Positions 18,833 to 26,854 of a DNA stretch of 64,000 nucleotides are shown one piece after another; position 1 is the stretch's first letter; each line of letters begins with the position of its first letter. Below the pieces are notes generated by a model. It was not told the DNA's origin. It did no database searches and saw only the letters and a list, made by a program, of their open reading frames with translations. Position numbers and translations under genes: made by a program. The stretch is taken from positions 57,333-121,332 of the forward strand of contig CAILLA010000083.1 in the NCBI GenBank assembly GCA_903834925.1. Reading direction: 5' to 3'. This DNA is from an uncultured Schlesneria sp. GTDB taxonomy: Bacteria > Planctomycetota > Planctomycetia > Planctomycetales > Planctomycetaceae.

Positions 18833-18946
18833 GGATACGTCGAACGACAGGAAGAACATCACGCGCCACGGTCGTTTCAGGATGAATTTCGAGAATTGTG
18901 TAAAGAACACGATATTGAAATTGTCGAACGATACGCATGGGACTGA
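18833..18946 (+). pseudogene. C-terminal remnant of a REP-associated transposase (RAYT, IS200-like)
   Basis: The frame GYVERQEEHHAPRSFQDEF followed by RELCKEHDIEIVERYAWD and a stop matches the conserved C-terminal tail of REP-associated tyrosine (Y1, HUH-related) transposases, which usually end in E-RY-WD. The catalytic HUH and Tyr regions are missing upstream, so only about 37 residues remain. REP-like palindromes follow within 15 bases, the expected partner elements. Confidence 0.7.
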
Positions 18947-18956
18947 CGTCGAACGG

Positions 18957-19075
18957 TCAGCCCTTCAGGCCTTTGGGGTATTCTGACGGTCGAGATCCAG
19001 CCCGTTGGGCTGGGCTATTTGAACGGATGGCCCTTCAGGCCGAAAGACAGAATGGCCCGACGGGCCAGAATACAG
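18957..19075. repeat. Cluster of REP-like palindromes
   Basis: Several short GC-rich palindromes lie in a row: AGCCCTTCAGGCC, CAGCCC-GTT-GGGCTG, GGCCCTTCAGGCC and TGGCCC-GAC-GGGCCA. Such clusters are typical of REP/BIME elements mobilised by RAYT transposases, and a RAYT tail lies just upstream. A reading frame spans the area (18937-19404) but its sequence is a translation of these palindromes and is not a gene. Confidence 0.6.
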
Positions 19076-19256
19076 CCGATGAAACGCATTCGTCTGGAGC
19101 CTATCGGTCCACGACGGCATCACGAGTGCGGCGATATATTCGATTGAACTCGCATCACTCGGGGGATAGAGCTTTTTCGGCCAAAAGTTGTGTCCCGGAT
19201 GTCGCAAGCGACAGCGTGATCACGCCGATCTTTGGTCGGCTACGGTTTAAAGACTT

Positions 19257-19302
19257 CGTATTTTCTCGTTACCAAGCCGGAGCTTGGGAACGAGAAAATA
19301 CG
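19257..19302. repeat. Near-perfect 46-base palindrome
   Basis: Arms CGTATTTTCTCGTT and AACGAGAAAATACG enclose CCAAGC/GCTTGG, giving a stem of about 20 pairs with one mismatch. This 'CTCGTTCCCAAGC...' type of inverted repeat recurs in many bacterial genomes as a miniature element. It stands 98 bases before rsmH and could affect its upstream transcript. Confidence 0.6.
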
Positions 19303-19400
19303 AGGAAATCAGGATTGGTCTTCACAGAAAACGAGTGCTTGAATATAAGCCCGCATTGTGCCGGATTTCAGCTTGACGTTTTTCCTGTTTTGGGGAATCG

Positions 19401-20348
19401 TTGAGTCAACTTATTCATGTCATCGAAAACATTATGGAGCCTCGTTCGCCTGGTCACGATCCGCGTGCCGTCCACGTTCCCGTGTTATTGCGGGAAGTTC
19501 TGGGACAGTTAAAGCTCGAACCGGGCATGATTGTTGTCGATGGAACGGTCGGGGCGGGAGGACATAGCCGCGAAATGCTCAAAGCGATCGGTCAAGACGG
19601 ACGCCTGATCGGGCTCGACCGAGACCCCATGATGCTCAATCATGCGGCGAAGAGCGTCGTTGGCTCGCAAGTCACTTTGCGACAATCCAGTTACATCGGG
19701 CTGCCGGCGGTCCTGACCGAACTGGGAATCCCGGGGGTCGACCGGATCCTGCTGGATCTCGGCTTATCGTCGGATCAGCTTTCAGACACCACGCGCGGAT
19801 TTGGTTTCTTGAGTAGTGGGCCACTGGACCTGCGTTTTGATATCACGACGGGTCAGCCCGCTGCGGAAGTTCTCGCAGTTTGGAATGCCACTCAACTCGA
19901 GCAGATTTTTCGCGACTTCGGCGAAGAGCCTCTGGCAAAACCGTTAGCCGATTTTATTGTGAAACGACGAGGGACCGATCCGATACGGACGGGAGCCGAC
20001 CTGGCAACCACGGTGGCAGAATGCCCTGCGTTCCGGCGTCAGGGGCCTAGCGACAAGAATCCTGCCACGCGAATATTCCAGGCGTTACGGATTGCGGTCA
20101 ATCACGAACTGGATCATGTCCAGGAAGGGATTTCGTCAAGCTGTTTTCAATCACTTAAGCCAGGCGGACTGCTCGCGGTGATTACGTTCCATTCGCTGGA
20201 AGATCGCCTGGTCAAGAACGAATTTCGTCGTACAGAGCGTTGGGAGAATCGGACGGCTAAACCGATTGTCGCAACGCCTCAGGAGCAGCGGTTCAATCCG
20301 CGAAGTCGGTCTGCCAAATTGCGGGTTGCCATGAAAAAGGTGGTTTGA
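19401..20348 (+). CDS. rsmH: 16S rRNA (cytosine-1402 N4) methyltransferase
   Basis: A 315-residue RsmH (MraW). It methylates N4 of C1402 in the ribosomal P-site using S-adenosylmethionine. HVPVLLREVL, the DGTVGAGGHS motif I, GLDRDP, LDLGLSSDQL and the end VITFHSLEDRLVK...LRVAMKKV are all present, and the length is normal. The start used is a TTG at 19401 with GGGGA just upstream; an ATG at 19434 is the alternative. It opens the division/wall cluster rsmH-LysM-ftsL-ftsI; mraZ is not next to it, its place being taken by repeats. Confidence 0.95.
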   Translation: MSQLIHVIENIMEPRSPGHDPRAVHVPVLLREVLGQLKLEPGMIVVDGTVGAGGHSREMLKAIGQDGRLIGLDRDPMMLNHAAKSVVGSQVTLRQSSYIGLPAVLTELGIPGVDRILLDLGLSSDQLSDTTRGFGFLSSGPLDLRFDITTGQPAAEVLAVWNATQLEQIFRDFGEEPLAKPLADFIVKRRGTDPIRTGADLATTVAECPAFRRQGPSDKNPATRIFQALRIAVNHELDHVQEGISSSCFQSLKPGGLLAVITFHSLEDRLVKNEFRRTERWENRTAKPIVATPQEQRFNPRSRSAKLRVAMKKVV

Positions 20349-20433
20349 TTCGTTCAGGCCAGTCGGTCGTTAAATCGTCAATGACATTGAATAATCTCGT
20401 ATTGATCACTGCACTCGAGGAAGGAACCTCAAC

Positions 20434-21846
20434 ATGACACGCGAAACCAAAGTCGGCCTGATGATGGTCGCCCTGCTGGTCGGCGTGTTCGGATTTCTCG
20501 TATACCAGCGAATCCACCGGCCTTCGGAAGGGCTGGCGGAGCAGGATTCGCCCGAAATCCGCACCAATAATTCCAAAGAAGTGAACTCCAGGCGAGACGA
20601 CAACGAGTTCGCGACGTTTGACCGAACGGATCAACCTAAACGAGAGCGCCCCTCGGCACCCAGAACGTTACCAGAGGTTGATTTCGCGACCCCGACATCG
20701 GAAAACAACGACCGAATTTCAGAACAACGGTCGAACCAGTGGAAATCAAAGTCGAAGCCTACAACAGTCGTCGCGTCGGACGACGATGGCTTCGACCAGT
20801 TCGAAAAGAAATCGAACCCGAAGAAAACCGTTCCGCGAGAACGGCCCGCAGAGCCAGCGGAGGATTCTTTTGACAATTTTGTTGCGGACAAACGAACGGA
20901 ACGAGCGGAACGTGAAATCATTCAGATCGCAGCCGTCTCCGAGCCCGACCCCTTTGCAACCGATGCGGCAGAAAGTGAAGGAAGTCGAGGTCAAGAAGCT
21001 GATCGACGCCAAAAACCGCTGGCGATGCCGGCAGAAATTGGAGATGTCCCTTTACCAGAAGCCGACTCGTCCGGCTTTGATGACACTCCTGCCGAACGGG
21101 TCACCACCGCAAGGGAACCTCGTCGCATGGATGAAAACTTAGGCTCAGGCAGCGGTGCAAGTCGACTCGGCCAGGATTCGAGAGACACTCGAACCAGTCG
21201 ACCAGCACGCATTCAACAGGCCGGTGAATTCGATAACGGACTTGAACCCGCACCGCGCGAAGAACGACGAGCGGCCCCAGTCACATTTGAGGACCGCAGT
21301 TTTTCTCCGGAGTCCTCGCCACGATCCGGGGGATCTGTCAACGGTTCCAGTTATATCATCGAACCAAATGACAATTTCTGGACGATCTCACGTAAACGAT
21401 ACGGAGCCGGACGGTATTACATGGCTCTGGCAAAGCATAACCAGCAAGTCATCTCCGACCCGAAACGGATGAAGCCTGGGGTGGCCATCGCGACTCCCGA
21501 CGTTTCGGTCTTAGAACAACAGTATGCGGATCTGATTCCAAAAGCGGCTCCGACCGAACAGGCGGCGCCGGTCATGAAGACACAAGCTCGCAAAACCGAA
21601 GATTCAGGTCCGGCAGGCTTTTTCGTTTCTAACGATGGTTCTCCGATGTATCGGGTTTCCGGTCAGGACACTCTTTCGGACATCGCCAAGTCTCATTTAG
21701 GCCGTTCATCCCGCTGGGTGCAGATTCTCGAAATGAACCGTAAAGTTCTTCGAGACGGAAATGAACTCAAGATTGGCACGGTCTTGCGACTTCCTCCCGA
21801 TGCGAGCCGAGTTCAGGTCGTGGGGACTGCCCGTCAGCTCCGATAA
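20434..21846 (+). CDS. Membrane-anchored LysM-domain protein
   Basis: A 470-residue protein with an N-terminal transmembrane anchor (VGLMMVALLVGVFGFLVY, residues 8-25). A long low-complexity Asp/Glu/Arg/Pro-rich linker (about 30-300) leads to two LysM-like modules: YIIEPNDNFWTISRKRYG around residue 307 and YRVSGQDTLSDIAKSHLG around residue 408. LysM domains bind N-acetylglucosamine in peptidoglycan. It sits 85 bases after rsmH and 53 before the ftsL-like gene. By position and domains it would tether the inner membrane to the thin planctomycete cell wall during growth or division (inference). AGGAAGG precedes the ATG. Confidence 0.8.
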   Translation: MTRETKVGLMMVALLVGVFGFLVYQRIHRPSEGLAEQDSPEIRTNNSKEVNSRRDDNEFATFDRTDQPKRERPSAPRTLPEVDFATPTSENNDRISEQRSNQWKSKSKPTTVVASDDDGFDQFEKKSNPKKTVPRERPAEPAEDSFDNFVADKRTERAEREIIQIAAVSEPDPFATDAAESEGSRGQEADRRQKPLAMPAEIGDVPLPEADSSGFDDTPAERVTTAREPRRMDENLGSGSGASRLGQDSRDTRTSRPARIQQAGEFDNGLEPAPREERRAAPVTFEDRSFSPESSPRSGGSVNGSSYIIEPNDNFWTISRKRYGAGRYYMALAKHNQQVISDPKRMKPGVAIATPDVSVLEQQYADLIPKAAPTEQAAPVMKTQARKTEDSGPAGFFVSNDGSPMYRVSGQDTLSDIAKSHLGRSSRWVQILEMNRKVLRDGNELKIGTVLRLPPDASRVQVVGTARQLR

Positions 21847-21899
21847 CGAATCTGGTGCGGAAGTCGCAGGGTTTCGTTTGAACGGGATGAGATCGAACG

Positions 21900-22205
21900 A
21901 TGTTTTTTCGCTTCGGATCGGTGCTCTGTCTGATTGTGCTAATTGCACTGAGCGGAACGGCGATTGAGAAGCAGGTTCTGCAGCTCAAACGAGCGATTAC
22001 TCATCAGCAATACCGATTGGATGCCTTGTTGGACTCGCACGTCCGACTAAGACTCGAAGCACAACGACTCGGGACGCCAGCCAGTTTACTGGGGCCGCTT
22101 GAGCGTGGTGAGCTTCCACTGGAACGACCGAAGAAGCCGGTTCGGACCGACCTGCGAAGTCATTCTCTGAAGGATCAGAGCCAGCCATCGGGAACACCCG
22201 GCTGA
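21900..22205 (+). CDS. FtsL-like small bitopic protein
   Basis: A 101-residue protein with one N-terminal membrane helix (FGSVLCLIVLIALSGTAI) followed by a coiled-coil region ending in VRLRLEAQRLGTPASLLGP. This is the FtsL pattern: short cytoplasmic start, helix, periplasmic leucine-zipper-like segment and a motif near 'E..RLG'. It lies between the LysM gene and ftsI, one base before ftsI, which is the usual ftsL position. Sequence identity to FtsL is weak in all bacteria, so the call rests on topology and synteny. Confidence 0.6.
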   Translation: MFFRFGSVLCLIVLIALSGTAIEKQVLQLKRAITHQQYRLDALLDSHVRLRLEAQRLGTPASLLGPLERGELPLERPKKPVRTDLRSHSLKDQSQPSGTPG

Positions 22206-22206
22206 G

Positions 22207-23967
22207 ATGTCAAAACTTCCAAATACCCGTGAGCCTGTCCTCTCCCCGGTTCGGGCGCGTCTGGTTGTCACGATCATTGGCTTGGGTTGGCTAATCCTGT
22301 CGGCTCGACTCATTCAGCTTCAAGGGGTGCAACGGGACAAATTCGCGGGTAAAGCAGAACAGCAGCGAGAGTATGTCGAAGAAACAACGGCCAGAGCTGG
22401 CGACATTGTCGATCGGCAAGGTCGGTTACTCGCCACGACGCTCAGCACGAGAAGTCTTTATCTGGTCCCGGTGAAAATCTCGAATGCGCGTATGATTGCT
22501 GAGGCAATAGCGGCTCCGCTTGGCTTAAGTGCCGACAGTCTTACGGAAAAGATCACGGTCAACAGCCAACGCCAATTCCTTTGGATCAAGCGGCGATTGA
22601 CCGAAACAGAGATTACAGCAATCAGACAGCTCTCACTGCCGAAAGGAGCATGGGGCTTTCGAGACGAATACCGACGGGAATATCCTCAAGGGGTGGTCGC
22701 CGCGCAAGTGATTGGCTTGCGGGATATCGACGGAGTTGGCCGGGGTGGAATTGAGGAGCGTTTTGATTCGACGTTACGCGGTCAGAACGGCAAACGTCGC
22801 GTCGCACGAGACTCGCGCGGGCATGTGATCGAAATCCTTGATAAGGATCAACAGATTCCGGTTCCGGGCCAAAACGTTCGGTTGACTCTGGATGTCGTCG
22901 TTCAACTTTACGCCGAACGTGAACTCGATCAGGTAATGAAGGAATGGCAACCGGAAAGCTGTTCCGCGATCGTTATTGATCCCACAAACGGCGACATCCT
23001 GGCCATGGCAACACGCCCGACTTTCAACCCGAATCGCCCGCAGGAAGCATCACCAGAATCCTGGAAGAACCGAGCGATCGCGGATATTTATGAACCCGGT
23101 TCAACGTTTAAACCTATGATCGTCAGTTACGGGCTCGAAGAAGGGGTGCTGCAACGCGATGAGAGCTTCCACTGCCAGAATGGTGAATACCGGATGGGTC
23201 GACGAGTGTTGCACGACCACCACCGTTATGGATTACTCAGTTTGACAGATGTGCTGGTGAAGTCGAGTAACATCGGCATGGCGAAAATTGGCGAACGGAT
23301 GGGTAACGAGCGGCTGGAAAGGGCCGCAACGCTGTTTGGGTTTGGACGTAAAACGGGAATCGAATTACCTGGTGAGTTACCGGGGATCTTAAGACCGCTG
23401 AAGCAATGGACCAGCTACTCAACCGGCTCGATTCCGATGGGGCATGAAATTGCCACGACTCCCCTACAGCTGATTACCGCGCATGCCGCGTTGGCAAATG
23501 GCGGCGAGCTGGTTCGTCCGCGAATCGTGCTTCAGGATCAACAGGATTCCACTTACGCCATTTCCCGGATGACGACCCCCACTGTGTCGCGAGAAACCGC
23601 ACGGTGGATTGTTGAACATCCGATGCAGGAGGTTGTGGTACGCGGGACTGGCAAAAAAGCGAGAATCCCCGGATATCACGTTTTTGGTAAGACGGGTACA
23701 GCCCAATGTCTGTCCGAGGACGGAGGCTACGTCCATGGCAAGTATATCAGTTCATTTGTCTGCGGTGCCCCCGTGGAATCACCACGACTGTTGACGCTCG
23801 TCGTCGTTAATCAATCGTCCGTTGGGGGTGAAACATTTGGTGGAAAGGTCGCGGCACCTGCGGCGGCGAACATTTTGCGCCAGGCTCTGGTATACCTTCG
23901 GATCTCGCCGGACGAACAATTGCTTCGGGCGGCTGCGAATTGGAACGATGACCAAATCGAATTCTGA
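22207..23967 (+). CDS. Penicillin-binding protein 2 / FtsI-like transpeptidase
   Basis: A 586-residue class B penicillin-binding protein. It has an N-terminal membrane helix (residues about 18-36) and a PBP dimerisation domain starting RAGDIVDRQGRLLA. The transpeptidase domain has all three active-site motifs: Ser299-Thr-Phe-Lys, Ser353-Ser-Asn and Lys495-Thr-Gly. It cross-links septal or elongation peptidoglycan and would partner a SEDS protein not present here. No PASTA domain follows. The tight junction with the ftsL-like gene (one base) indicates co-translation. In a planctomycete lacking most fts genes, this retained pair supports a residual peptidoglycan-building machine. Confidence 0.92.
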   Translation: MSKLPNTREPVLSPVRARLVVTIIGLGWLILSARLIQLQGVQRDKFAGKAEQQREYVEETTARAGDIVDRQGRLLATTLSTRSLYLVPVKISNARMIAEAIAAPLGLSADSLTEKITVNSQRQFLWIKRRLTETEITAIRQLSLPKGAWGFRDEYRREYPQGVVAAQVIGLRDIDGVGRGGIEERFDSTLRGQNGKRRVARDSRGHVIEILDKDQQIPVPGQNVRLTLDVVVQLYAERELDQVMKEWQPESCSAIVIDPTNGDILAMATRPTFNPNRPQEASPESWKNRAIADIYEPGSTFKPMIVSYGLEEGVLQRDESFHCQNGEYRMGRRVLHDHHRYGLLSLTDVLVKSSNIGMAKIGERMGNERLERAATLFGFGRKTGIELPGELPGILRPLKQWTSYSTGSIPMGHEIATTPLQLITAHAALANGGELVRPRIVLQDQQDSTYAISRMTTPTVSRETARWIVEHPMQEVVVRGTGKKARIPGYHVFGKTGTAQCLSEDGGYVHGKYISSFVCGAPVESPRLLTLVVVNQSSVGGETFGGKVAAPAAANILRQALVYLRISPDEQLLRAAANWNDDQIEF

Positions 23968-24060
23968 ACCAAGGTTTTCACTCAGGACCTTGATTTCAGG
24001 GGTTTGATCAATAATCCTGAAGTACGGCGAAACAGCCGCATTCAGAAATTGCAGGGATAT

Positions 24061-25086
24061 ATGTCGCGCGATCCGTTATTTAAAATTAGTGAGGCAGGTC
24101 TCTTTTGCCCACGTGGAGCCTTTTATGTTGATCCCTGGGGGGCTGTGTCGACAGCTGTCATCACGCATGCGCACGCGGATCACGCGGTAAAAGGCTCGCG
24201 TCGGTACATAACGGCCGAACCCGGTCGACGAATCCTTTGGTCGCGTATGGGTCAGCATGCGAAAATCGAACCGCTCGCGTTCGGCGAGTCGATTGATCTG
24301 AACGGTGTGAAGGTTTCGCTGCATCCGGCGGGCCATATTCTCGGATCGGCTCAGGTCCGCGCTGAATACAAAGACGAAGTCTGGGTGATTTCAGGAGACT
24401 ATAAAGTCGCGCCAGATGTCACATGTGCGGCATTTGAACCAATCCGCTGTCACACGTTTGTGACCGAGTCAACCTTTGCGCAGTCGGTTTTTCGTTGGGA
24501 ACCGCAACAGGTGACATTCGCGAAAATCCACGATTGGTGGAAAAGCAATCAAGAATTGAACCGTGCCAGCTTTCTCTACAGCTATGCACTCGGGAAATCG
24601 CAGCGAATACTCGCGGGGATTGATCCATCGATTGGACCGATCTTCGTTCATCGCGACATTGAAACCGTCAATGAGATCTACCGTCAAAGTGGCGTGACGC
24701 TTCCCAAAACAAGGGTTCCAAATGAGGGAATGACAATTGAGGAGTGGGGACAATCCCTAATTTTACAACCGCCATCTGCCCGCTGGGCTCAGGGGTTTCC
24801 GCATCTGGGACACTTTGCCAGCGCGTTTGTTTCGGGTTGGATGATGCTGCCACAAGGAAGTCATTCACGACGTGTCCAGGAGGGATTTCCACTTTCGGAT
24901 CATGCGGATCACGGCGAACTACTTTCCGCGATTACCGCCACAGGAGCGGAGCGGATCCTGGTGACACATGGCTATATCGACGAATTTGTCAGCGAGTTGA
25001 AGTCACTTGGGTTTGACGCTGTCCCGATGAAGACTCCTCGTTGCCGTCAACCTCCTAAGGTGACCCAGCAGCCCGTCATCATTTGA
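24061..25086 (+). CDS. Ligase-associated DNA exonuclease (metallo-beta-lactamase fold)
   Basis: A 341-residue MBL/beta-CASP-type nuclease similar to the 'ligase-associated DNA exonuclease' family and to archaeal mRNA 3'-end processing factors. The metal site is ITHAHADHA (HxHxDH), with PAGHILGSAQ, SGDYK and the late HADHGELL and THGY. Relatives sit beside an ATP-dependent DNA ligase and an Lhr helicase and act in DNA repair, but neither is in this window. I use the ATG at 24061, preceded by AGGGA; the frame extends 19 codons upstream. It follows ftsI by 93 bases on the same strand. Confidence 0.82.
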   Translation: MSRDPLFKISEAGLFCPRGAFYVDPWGAVSTAVITHAHADHAVKGSRRYITAEPGRRILWSRMGQHAKIEPLAFGESIDLNGVKVSLHPAGHILGSAQVRAEYKDEVWVISGDYKVAPDVTCAAFEPIRCHTFVTESTFAQSVFRWEPQQVTFAKIHDWWKSNQELNRASFLYSYALGKSQRILAGIDPSIGPIFVHRDIETVNEIYRQSGVTLPKTRVPNEGMTIEEWGQSLILQPPSARWAQGFPHLGHFASAFVSGWMMLPQGSHSRRVQEGFPLSDHADHGELLSAITATGAERILVTHGYIDEFVSELKSLGFDAVPMKTPRCRQPPKVTQQPVII

Positions 25087-25525
25087 ACGGAACAAGAGGT
25101 TTTTCAGTTGAAACCAGCTTGAATTGCAAAAACTTTGACATCGCTTTTCTCATTCCGAAGTTTGATGATTCCGGTTGTATCGATCGAACCGTCAACCAGC
25201 CAAAGGCCATGGGAAAATGGGGCAAAGCCATCAGATTCTGATAACCGCTTGACCAAGAAATCCGATCATCCCGGCAGAAAACGGATTCGCCCTGCTTCGC
25301 CGCTTGACAATGTCGGAAAACTCGACTAATGGTTCTGTCGCCTTGGCCTTCGCAAGGTAAAAGCAGAAAGTTCCTGGCGATCAGATTTATGCACGAAAGT
25401 AATTCGTCCAAAAAATTGTGATGGACGAAATAAAGAAGGTTGCCTTCGAAGTTTTTGCATTTAAGATCTCTCGTCCGTTTTCAATTTTTGAGTCCCGTAA
25501 GTACGAGTATTTGAGGTTTGCTCCG
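25087..25525. other. Intergenic region, nothing recognised
   Basis: About 440 bases between the MBL-fold nuclease and the acidic protein. Short frames in both directions lack ribosome sites and protein-like composition. I see no strong hairpin or repeat. Confidence 0.3.
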
Positions 25526-25867
25526 ATGACCAGAGTCTTGCTCGAAGAAGAACATGCACTGGCCGCTTGGCTCCCTAACACGCCCGAGGGGCTCTTCTCA
25601 GGGTCTTCTACGGATGTTGTTGTCGCACCATGCATGGCTGATGACGACGATGCCGCTCCCGCCGACGACGAAGATGGCTTCGGCGACGATGATGAGTTCG
25701 AAGACGACGATGATGAGCTCGACGAGCTTGATGACGAGGATGATCTCGACGACGAATTCGATGAATTCGACGACGAAGACGAATTCGATGACGATGACGA
25801 ATTCGATGACGACGAAGATGATGAAGACGAAGATGAAGACGAAGACGACGATGATGACGACTATTGA
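25526..25867 (+). CDS. Highly acidic low-complexity protein
   Basis: A 113-residue protein whose last 75 residues are almost entirely Asp and Glu with spaced Phe and Leu (EFDDEDEFDDDDEFDDDEDD and similar). The N-terminal part (MTRVLLEEEHALAAWLPNTP) is ordinary. GAGG nine bases before the ATG at 25526 decides the start; the frame extends 36 codons upstream. The DNA repeats GAATTCGA and GACGA units, so the tail probably grew by slippage. Possible roles are cation or basic-protein binding, but nothing indicates which. The arginine-rich frame on the other strand is a shadow of this repeat. Confidence 0.6.
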   Translation: MTRVLLEEEHALAAWLPNTPEGLFSGSSTDVVVAPCMADDDDAAPADDEDGFGDDDEFEDDDDELDELDDEDDLDDEFDEFDDEDEFDDDDEFDDDEDDEDEDEDEDDDDDDY

Positions 25868-25914
25868 TACGTTGTTTCGTCGAATTGATGTTCATTCGCT
25901 GTAACACAGATCGT

Positions 25915-25947
25915 AACACCGGTCGGCATGGTTTGCTGACCGGTGTT
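25915..25947 (+). terminator. Stem-loop after the acidic protein gene
   Basis: Perfect 10-base arms AACACCGGTC (25915-25924) and GACCGGTGTT (25938-25947) with a 13-base loop, 48 bases after the acidic gene's stop. No run of T follows, so termination is possible but not certain. Confidence 0.45.
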
Positions 25948-26012
25948 CGCGTTCCTGAAGCACTAATTGTTAATTTTCCAAGCTGATCTGAAAACTTGCT
26001 GAAGAGGTCTCA

Positions 26013-26834
26013 ATGCAGAATCTGTCGGTCCAAATTGAGGATGCGGTCAATTACATCCGCCGGTTCTGGCAAGGGACCCCCAAAATTGGGATGATTCTGG
26101 GAACGGGATTAGGTGGTCTTGCCGAGCAAATTGAACAACAGGCGAGCATTCCCTACGGTGAAATTCCGCATTTTCCCGTCTCGACCGCGCCATCACATGC
26201 AGGTCGTCTCGTTTGCGGACTCCTTCGGGGAAAACCGATTGTCGCAATGGAAGGTCGATTCCATTACTACGAAGGCTATGACCTGAAGCAGGTGACGTTT
26301 CCGGTTCGAGTGATGCGGGCGTTGGGTGCCGAAGTTTTGCTCGTAACGAATGCAGCGGGTGGCATCAATCCGCAGCTGGATCTTGCGGATCTGGTCGTGA
26401 TCGAAGATCACATTAATCTCCTTCCCGATAATCCACTTCGGGGTGTAAATGATGATCGCCTGGGACCTCGATGGCCTGACTTGTGTGAGCCATATTCAAA
26501 GTCTCTCATCCAGTTAGCTCGAACAGTCGCGTTGACGGTTGGCATTCACCTTCACAAGGGTGTCTTTGTTGCTGTTTCGGGACCAAACCTTGAAACTCGG
26601 GCCGAGTATCGAATGTTGAAACAAATGGGAGCCGATGTCGTTGGAATGTCGACCGTCCCTGAAGTTCTTGTGGCGATACATGGCGGAATGAAAGTTCTTG
26701 GGTTTTCTGTCGTGACCGACATTTGCCTTCCAGACCATCTCGAGCCTGTCGAAGTCCCGAAAATCCTGGCGAATGCAGCTAAAGGTGGCGAAAAGCTGGC
26801 AAAACTGATTCCATTGATCATCGAACAGATTTAG
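26013..26834 (+). CDS. Purine nucleoside phosphorylase
   Basis: A 273-residue trimeric-type (PNP/MTAP family) purine nucleoside phosphorylase. It splits purine nucleosides with phosphate to the free base and ribose-1-phosphate for salvage. Visible are the glycine-rich [26 protein letters not shown], the TNAAGGIN motif, the [17 protein letters not shown] region and VGMSTVPEV, as in PunA/DeoD-type class II enzymes. The length is normal. It is followed 20 bases later by zwf on the same strand, so ribose-1-phosphate and pentose phosphate metabolism are probably co-expressed. Confidence 0.93.
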   Translation: MQNLSVQIEDAVNYIRRFWQGTPKIGMILGTGLGGLAEQIEQQASIPYGEIPHFPVSTAPSHAGRLVCGLLRGKPIVAMEGRFHYYEGYDLKQVTFPVRVMRALGAEVLLVTNAAGGINPQLDLADLVVIEDHINLLPDNPLRGVNDDRLGPRWPDLCEPYSKSLIQLARTVALTVGIHLHKGVFVAVSGPNLETRAEYRMLKQMGADVVGMSTVPEVLVAIHGGMKVLGFSVVTDICLPDHLEPVEVPKILANAAKGGEKLAKLIPLIIEQI

Positions 26835-26854
26835 GAAGCGAGAAGTCCACTACT

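Noticed and set aside
18937..19404. Plus-strand open frame of 155 codons before rsmH
   Set aside because: It translates REP-like palindromes and a 46-base inverted repeat; no protein family or ribosome site supports it.
25608..25919. Arginine/histidine-rich frame on the minus strand
   Set aside because: It is the antisense translation of the Asp/Glu repeat of the acidic protein.
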